Part shown: piece by piece, positions 45,208-64,000 of the stretch
How positions within the stretch are numbered: the stretch's first letter is position 1
Layout of the letters: the number at the start of each line of letters is the position of its first letter
From: Anthopleura xanthogrammica
Lineage: Eukaryota; Cnidaria; Anthozoa; Actiniaria; Actiniidae
Assembly: GCA_964019055.1 (NCBI GenBank)
Contig: OZ025219.1
Coordinates: 10,629,888-10,693,887, forward strand
DNA: 64,000 bases
Direction: 5' to 3'
Notes under the pieces: model-generated
Databases searched by the model: none
The model's input: the letters and a program-made list of their open reading frames with translations, nothing else
Told to the model about the DNA's origin: nothing
Program-made: the position numbers and the translations under genes

Positions 45208-46522
45208 TGAAGAAGGAAAATCGTGAGAAATGTTTGACGTCAGTACACACATGAATGCATGACGTAACGTATATACGTACACTCTCTCAACTGCTCGATT
45301 CACATGCGCGGGCTACGAAGACTTACGCATTGTCTTCACTAGTGCCTCAGTCAGCCAGCAACCCAGTATAAAAGTTTTAAAAGCTTATAAGCTTTCGGCT
45401 AGCCATAGGAATTCGTTAAGCATCCGCGATATTTGTAAGGGCGGAGTTGGGTGTTAGGAAAGAAGTCACGCTATCAAAAACTGCTGAAAGTAAAACAGGC
45501 CAAATATGTAATGAATGTAAGACAGACAGACAGACCGAAAGACGAAGCAAAAAGCAGGGAAATCAAACCTAAAACAAAGAATAAGAACAATCGACAGTAT
45601 CACTGCGTGACCACGTTAACAGGATTTCCAACCTTCAACTATCAGGCCCTCACTTCTTTTTCCCAAAAGGCTGTCAGTATCGTTTCCGAGAAATAATAAT
45701 GACATGTTGTGATTGGCACACACACCCCTTACTCTCCAAAGGAGGCGCACACGGCCTATATATTAATCATAACGAACATGGCAAAGACGTCACAAAACAA
45801 CAATGTTCAACACCATCAATCTAGGATGAACTATATACTAGAAACAACAACAATCATAAAAAATTAACTTCTAAATTTCAATTGAATCCCAGGGGAAGAA
45901 GAGACACTAGCTGTGGAACCATTGGTAATTGCCATTTTTATTGATTTAATTATCTGTGATAAGAAAAGTTACTAACTTGCTCCCAATTAAATTATACTCA
46001 ACATTCAGTTGTTTTGATAATTGTAGAGTGGCGGGTTATTTGACCTCAATAAGCTATTAACTCCCTTCAATTGTGTGACTCATGATTGGGTCTGTATAAA
46101 CATTCAGGGTACAATTTTCGGTTAGTCATTGAGGCCAAATAAATCAGTTATCTATGAACATACTGCTATAAAGAATAATGAAGATAGAAAACTTGTCATT
46201 AAGATGTATAAGTACAGTAGTTCGCTAACAGGAATATTGTTTTTAATATATCTCTGGCTGCTAGCGCGGAGGCTGATTCCTGAGCTAACTATGCAAGGAA
46301 CAAAGTTTCGGAGCAACTAACCGAACAATCTTCATAATTTTCGGAGACATTTTTTGTTACTTTTGAAAATAATTGCCTACATGCATGGGAAAATGTGAAC
46401 TAAATCTTTCTAAATCAACACACTGCTCATTTCCGCTATTGTAAGATCAGAGTCAGTTCGTCCAATAACTTGGTTTGATTACAGCTATTATCAAGATCAT
46501 TACTGAGAGTTATATTACTCAC

Positions 46523-46616
46523 CATTCAATAACGACTCTCTCTCCATGTCTTCTGAACGATTAATGGAAGTCAAGCTAGCTCGCAGTTCCTCTTTGGGGA
46601 CGGTCCAAACGAACAT
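46523..46616 (-). CDS. Candidate alternative first exon of the K+ channel (31 codons, most distal)
   Basis: ATG at 46616 opens MFVWTVPKEELRASLTSINR and ends MERESLLN plus one base at the strong donor AATG/gtgagt. Phase 1 fits the acceptor at 31955. Acidic/basic helix-like N-terminus. If real, the first intron is 14.6 kb and the tRNA-Gly gene lies inside it. Confidence 0.45.
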
Positions 46617-48381
46617 GACGGCGAAAGGTCGAACAAGTAACGTGAGTAAGTCTGAGGGTATTATTAGAATAACATTGAAGGGTTTATCAATCATCGATAC
46701 CCCTTTACATTTGGAGGAACGGTATCACCTAACAGTCACGCGTGTGAGGGGATGGATGGTGTACTGGCTTTCGGTGCTCGCTTTTATCTTAATTGCCACA
46801 AGCCACTTTCAGTTGCAGACGGAATATCAGCCTAGCTCCTCGAATTGTCCTTGACTTCAATCAGTTCAACTGAACCAAAGGAAGTTTTAGTAAGAGCTAC
46901 ACAGGGAGACCAATAAGGATTGTGGGTAGATACATTTTACACGTTTTTACTCAGGCTGCCTGATGCCATTGTGAGAGTCATCAAGCTGCAGCTTGTATCA
47001 AAACCTTTACTTGTTGGACATGAAATGTTTCCCATGATCCTCAGCGATCTCTGTTTGGTAGGTTTTTGGTGGAATACGTGTATTATACAGGTAATTCGAA
47101 AAAAGGTGGTGAAGGTTTTGTTACATGTTGCATTCATATGTAAATAATATCAGCACAGAAGAAATACTATGGTAAAAACGTGCAGTTTTGTAAAATTCAG
47201 AAGTTCACATGCGGTCCATAGTGCATTTCGGGCTTGGCATATGGAACATGTAACAAAACCTTCACAACCTTCCTTGAAATAGCTATGAATGGAAATGTTA
47301 TGTAAATTCTACATCAATCAATAACCGATTTTAGTTTTAGTATTATTTATATCGATTAGATTATTGATGTAGGACCATACCTCCAGACACGCCACGGCAG
47401 TGCTGAAGTGCAGTATGGCAGCGCAGTATGGCAGTGGAGATTTCGGCCCCGAGACCACTATCCCTGGATTTACAGACTGATCAGGAAGCTCGGCCGAAGC
47501 CTGAGGGAGAGGTAAGTTGGCCCCTAGACCATAGATGATTAACCACTTGCTATGACCAGTAGACCCTATATAACGTCGTTTGTATTGCTGGGGACTAAGC
47601 ACCCAAGGTCACTCTTTTCCATGTGGGATGCGTTTTGAAAAAAAATGAAGATGGAAACGGATGCAACAATTTTGACGTTTGGCTGAGTAGCTATGACACC
47701 GAAACGTTTGTTCTTTTTTTTCCCTTATATTTTCTATTATAATGTAATATACTGTACGATTTAAAAAATTTTCCCCGGTAAGTATTGTTATCCGGCTAAA
47801 TTTAAGAGCGCGCTAGAATAAATGATTAAACAGAGAGATAATTACATGGAATTAAGATATGCGTATTTCAGCTGCTCTCTCTTCACATTGATAAATGAGT
47901 ACCCTAGCTGTCTTAGATAGGTGACACAATGCACATGTCTTTTCATTTGGTTTAAGTACTTCTCAAAAAATATATCCTTACTCTTGTCTCCCGTCGTCTT
48001 TTTAAAATCCGATTCTTATTATACGGATCACTTCATGATTATTTCTATTAAATGGCGAACTTTACTCAAAGGATGGAGACGTGGGCGAGTTGGTTTTGAA
48101 GTCATTAACACGCAAATTACTACTGAAACATGCAGGCAGGCAGGTGGATTGAAAATGAGGTGCGTTGCCAAGAGAAACGCGAGATGTAATCCGATGTGTT
48201 TCATCAAGATTGTCAACTTGTTGTTCAATGCAAACAGGAATTGTTAAGTTTATCTAAAACTCTTAAGCTGGAGTTGTTGGCAAACAATTCGTTATAAGGT
48301 ACGATAATTACATATGTACTCGTAAATGAGGATATATGACGGACAAGAAGACATTTAGAATTTAAGCCTCACTGAGTTGAC
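46617..48381. other. Intergenic, repeats only
   Basis: Contains a MITE-like repeat (47104-47272) and AT-rich DNA. A good minus-strand donor near 47384 (GGAG/gtatgg) has no in-frame ATG in the phase needed by the channel and was not called as an exon. Confidence 0.5.
47104..47272. repeat. MITE-like repeat, AAGGTTTTGTTACATG family (copy 2)
   Basis: Ends ggtggtgaaggttttgttac and gtaacaaaaccttcacaacc are near-perfect inverted repeats, about 170 bp apart. The interior gtgcatttcgggcttggcat is shared with the copy at 25747-25838, which is shorter on one side. Confidence 0.85.
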
Positions 48382-49230
48382 ATGAGCGAAACGAGAAGTG
48401 GAAGAATGAACACAAACAGTCTGGAATTGAAAGTCGATACGTTGAAAATAAAGAACAAACAGCCTACAGATTGGTCAAAAGCTAGTAAACCAAGCGACGT
48501 GTCAAAGCCAACAAGAAGTAAATCAATGGGTTTGGAGGTAAGAAGAAACTCTCCAGACAAGTTTCCTGAACAAAGACCCAATACTCCAGATAACGAAGCA
48601 ACGGGATTTCGCAATACTGAAGCCGACTCTGGTCAGTTAAAGACTGAGAGCACAAAGATTACAATGTATCCAACCCCCTTGTTTAGTCTTTTTCCTCCAG
48701 TTTCACAAAATGGAGCAATTTTTGGTGAAGAAGACTCAGAATCGAATAAAAAATGGAAGCGAGAGTACAGAAACGCAAGGTATCTCATGGAGAGGCAAAA
48801 AGCTCGTTATCTTGCCTTGAGAAAGGGCAGAGACAAGGCCGTCCTGTGCAAAGAATGCGAAACAAAAGGAGAGAAAGCACTGAGAATCGGCGGTCAAAAC
48901 AGCAGGAAACCAAACGAGAGCAAACACTGCGATAAAACATTTGTAATAGAAGGACATGTAGTCAAGGAGAGTGACGGCAAACATACGTTTGACTCGCGCG
49001 GGATTCCAACCAATTTTTACCTCCCAAGGAATAGAATGAAAACGAGTTTTGAAGAGTGCTACGAAAAACAGAATAAGCCAATTACAACAGGGAGGAAAGC
49101 TTTATCCAAGATGTCATTCGAAAGGCTACAGCCTTGGGTAACCATAGATAAGAATAATAAGCACGGTCTAAAGATGAAGCAAGATTTTCCTCACAGCTGC
49201 TTTCGCATGTACTTGCCACATCACTGCTGA
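48382..49230 (+). CDS. Intronless orphan protein, 282 aa
   Basis: Single open frame from ATG 48382 (MSETRSGRMNTNSLELK) to TGA at 49228-49230. I do not recognise it. It is hydrophilic and Lys/Ser/Asn-rich, with a disordered-looking N-terminal half. A short hydrophobic patch (TPLFSLFPPVSQNG) lies near residues 95-108, and a basic helix (WKREYRNARYLMERQKAR) near 117-135 is followed by a C-x2-C pair (CKECETKGE). The C-terminal part ends RMYLPHHC. No signal peptide or membrane span. Its size is close to the other orphan (281 aa), but I see no sequence similarity. The upstream neighbour is far away; RACK1 converges from the right, about 730 bases beyond its stop. Confidence 0.65.
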   Translation: MSETRSGRMNTNSLELKVDTLKIKNKQPTDWSKASKPSDVSKPTRSKSMGLEVRRNSPDKFPEQRPNTPDNEATGFRNTEADSGQLKTESTKITMYPTPLFSLFPPVSQNGAIFGEEDSESNKKWKREYRNARYLMERQKARYLALRKGRDKAVLCKECETKGEKALRIGGQNSRKPNESKHCDKTFVIEGHVVKESDGKHTFDSRGIPTNFYLPRNRMKTSFEECYEKQNKPITTGRKALSKMSFERLQPWVTIDKNNKHGLKMKQDFPHSCFRMYLPHHC

Positions 49231-49249
49231 CGCAGTAAAGAAAGTAAAC

Positions 49250-49402
49250 ATTCGCCACTTTCCATACATCGATTCACTGGTCAAACACAAAGCATTTAGT
49301 CGAGGCTTGAAGGTTCAAATTTGAGTCCTTTGGAACTACCTTGCAGCCTCGATTGAATGCTGTGTGACCAGTGAACCGATGGATGGATAATGGTGAATTC
49401 AA
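49250..49402. repeat. MITE, CACTGGTCAAACACA family (copy 1)
   Basis: Left end ccactttccatacatcgatt then cactggtcaaacaca; right end tgtgtgaccagtgaaccgat then ggataatggtgaattc: clear inverted repeats. Interior gcctcgattgaatg. Second copy at 55011-55119. Confidence 0.85.
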
Positions 49403-49625
49403 GAGGGTATAGACCCCTTGCACTAATCCCCAATCTGGGGGTCAAAACAAGAGGGAACAGTATCAAGGGCAGGAAAAACCTTCCAATTATGGAAATACAA
49501 GCTCAAACAGCACTGTCTTAATACTTTTTTTGGAAAGAAAATGATTGGATTCCATTCGCCAAGAAAATGGAAAACAACGTTAGAGATGACAACTACACTT
49601 TATAACATGCTGTTTATTTCCAGGC

Positions 49626-49763
49626 TAAAGCCCCCTTGCAGCACGTTGGAATGCAGCTCAATTTGGAGGACAAAACAATTTAGGAACCAGTTCTCTGGAG
49701 ATTGAAGTTCTTTTGTTTTGTCCTCCAAATTGAGCTGCTTTGATGTCATATGAAAGGGGTCTA
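49626..49763. repeat. MITE, TAGACCCCTTG family (copy 2)
   Basis: Inner arms gcagctcaatttggaggaca and tgtcctccaaattgagctgc are perfect inverted repeats; outer ends aagcccccttgc and aaggggtcta are diverged. Interior aaccagttctctggagattg is a small hairpin. Confidence 0.9.
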
Positions 49764-49958
49764 TCCCAGAATGCACCTTGTAAACTTCCAATAGCATTAT
49801 GCATATTTCTAAAAGAACATGGGAATACCCAGACTATAAGGACAAAAGACCCTATTACAAGGATGGGTTGTGCACTGTAGCATGACAATTCAAACTTTGC
49901 TTGTGAATTTCTGAGAACTGTTCTTTATTCTTTTCAATTTTACAGCATGATGTTAATT

Positions 49959-52999
<3,041 letters not shown>

Positions 53000-53705
53000 G
53001 ATGACTTTTATAGGCCAAGATTTTGACGGATTATAAATCCACCTCAATGTAATGGCCGACAGTACGAGGGAAAAGAGAGAGGAAGGAGCGAGGCAAGGTA
53101 TTTAAGACTGGGACCGAGCGACAATTTCCCTTACGGGAGGGGAGGGGGTGATTGCTTTTCGAAATATTTTAAAAGTTAATAGTTTTTAATACAATCTTTT
53201 TAAATGCATTTAATTATATGAGAACCATGGATTCGTATTTATTTACGAATCGTAATGTGTACTTTAAAGGCGAAAGTTCCATTCATCCTAATATTGAAAA
53301 AAATTCCTGTTTATTTTTCTTATGTGGAAAACTTGGAAGTAATTTCCGCGCACGCATCTGAATAAAATATCAAATGATCTTAATATTCCATTTCTTGTAT
53401 TTATTAGTCATTTTTTAGACGAAATTCTCTAATTTCAGGCATAAATGTAATGTGGGAGTCCTGTGGTGTACTTTATTTTGAGAGAGAGGGGTAGGATAGT
53501 ATGATTTTTGTCCTGTTCATATCGAGGCATTAGGTACACATGTCTAAAGTGACGTGGCGACCGCCATCTTTGTTGGCAAAACTTGAAATCTTTCTCATTT
53601 TTCTTCCTTAATTCCCCCTACTTCTTACTGAAATACAACCAGTAGAATAGTTCCTAAAGCTCGAAGTACTCTTCCTCTAGAGTTCTGAGTGGTTTTATCT
53701 GAACT
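53000..53705. promoter_or_regulatory. Bidirectional promoter of RACK1 and COPA
   Basis: The two ATGs are 706 bases apart and diverge. On the RACK1 strand a TATA-like cttaaata (about 53099-53105) is followed about 28 bases later by CTTTTCCC at 53075-53068, a 5' TOP-like start expected for a ribosome-linked gene. A second pyrimidine run, CTTCCTCTCTTTTCCC, begins at 53085. On the COPA side no TATA is clear; accgccatctttgttgg (about 53560) includes CCGCCATCTT, close to a YY1-type motif. Start sites are inferred, not measured. Confidence 0.55.
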
Positions 53706-63885
<10,180 letters not shown>

Positions 63886-64000
63886 GTAAGTACTCAAAGG
63901 TTATACTTCCATTGCTGCTTTAATTCACATCAAAAATATTGTTATTTTCATAAGGAAATTAAAGAAGGAGGTAGAAGATTTACAAAACTTTCTAATAGTG

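Larger units (their letters stand above)
31956..46522. other. Long 5' region of the K+ channel (introns, alternative starts, tandem array, tRNA)
   Basis: About 14.6 kb upstream of the channel's main exon, without a firm gene other than the tRNA at 42847-42918 and candidate first exons. It holds poly-G runs (32461-32475, 32653-32668), the 81-bp array, GA-rich simple sequence (about 37960-38175 and 38640-38940), a foldback (44983-45207) and otherwise unremarkable AT-rich DNA. Whether this is intron, promoter or intergenic depends on which first exons are real. Confidence 0.55.
49231..49958. other. Convergent intergenic region with two MITEs
   Basis: Space between the 3' ends of the orphan gene and RACK1. 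Holds the CACTGGTCAAACAC repeat (49250-49402), a TAGACCCCTT fragment (49411-49445) and a full TAGACCCCTT element (49626-49763). The RACK1 poly(A) signal AATAAA is at 49924-49929 on the minus strand. Confidence 0.7.

Noticed and set aside
47318..47602. 94-codon minus-strand ORF next to a GGAG/gtatgg donor
   Set aside because: Phase does not fit the channel acceptor and the protein has no coding signature.

Overview
The window is nuclear DNA of an animal: genes carry many short introns with GT-AG borders, and there is an eukaryotic tRNA with internal promoter boxes. AT-rich sequence, animal gene families (Shaker-type K+ channel, NME5, a WDR87/WDR97-like protein), introns of roughly 100-1000 bases and many small inverted-repeat elements suggest an early-branching animal, most likely an anthozoan cnidarian. 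That placement is inference, not proof.

Layout, left to right. 1-6.9 kb: the last exon of a gene that starts left of the window, repeats, and an uncertain orphan ORF. 6.9-11.9 kb: SNRPE (minus) and NME5 (plus) head to head over a 308-base promoter. 12.5-13.4 kb: an intronless orphan gene (minus), divergent from a 20-exon WD40/HEAT/Glu-rich gene (14.9-27.0 kb, plus; about 2033 aa) whose introns hold several minisatellites and MITEs. 29.8-46.6 kb: a Shaker-family voltage-gated K+ channel (minus) with two firm exons and several candidate alternative first exons spread over about 15 kb; its long 5' region holds a 25-copy, 81-bp tandem array with no length change. A tRNA-Gly(TCC) gene sits at 42.85 kb. 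48.4-49.2 kb: a second intronless orphan gene. 50.0-53.0 kb: RACK1 (minus, 6 exons). 53.7 kb to the right edge: alpha-COP/COPA (plus), 27 coding exons (893 codons), cut by the window end.

I rebuilt exon structures by hand from splice sites, reading phase and family knowledge. For SNRPE, NME5, the WDR gene, the channel, RACK1 and COPA all junction phases close exactly. Two pairs are head to head: SNRPE/NME5 (splicing/cilium) and RACK1/COPA (translation/secretion). NME5 and the WDR gene both point to cilia, with an orphan gene between them. Noncoding DNA is rich in short dispersed families: at least five MITE or foldback families with two to four copies here, and tRNA-derived SINE-like units.

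The observations most worth following are the candidate array of alternative first exons of the K+ channel, the homogeneous 81-bp array with one CACGTG-TGACGTC motif per unit in the same region, MITEs that make up most of two introns of the WDR gene, and a 77-bp-arm near-perfect hairpin in an SNRPE intron.
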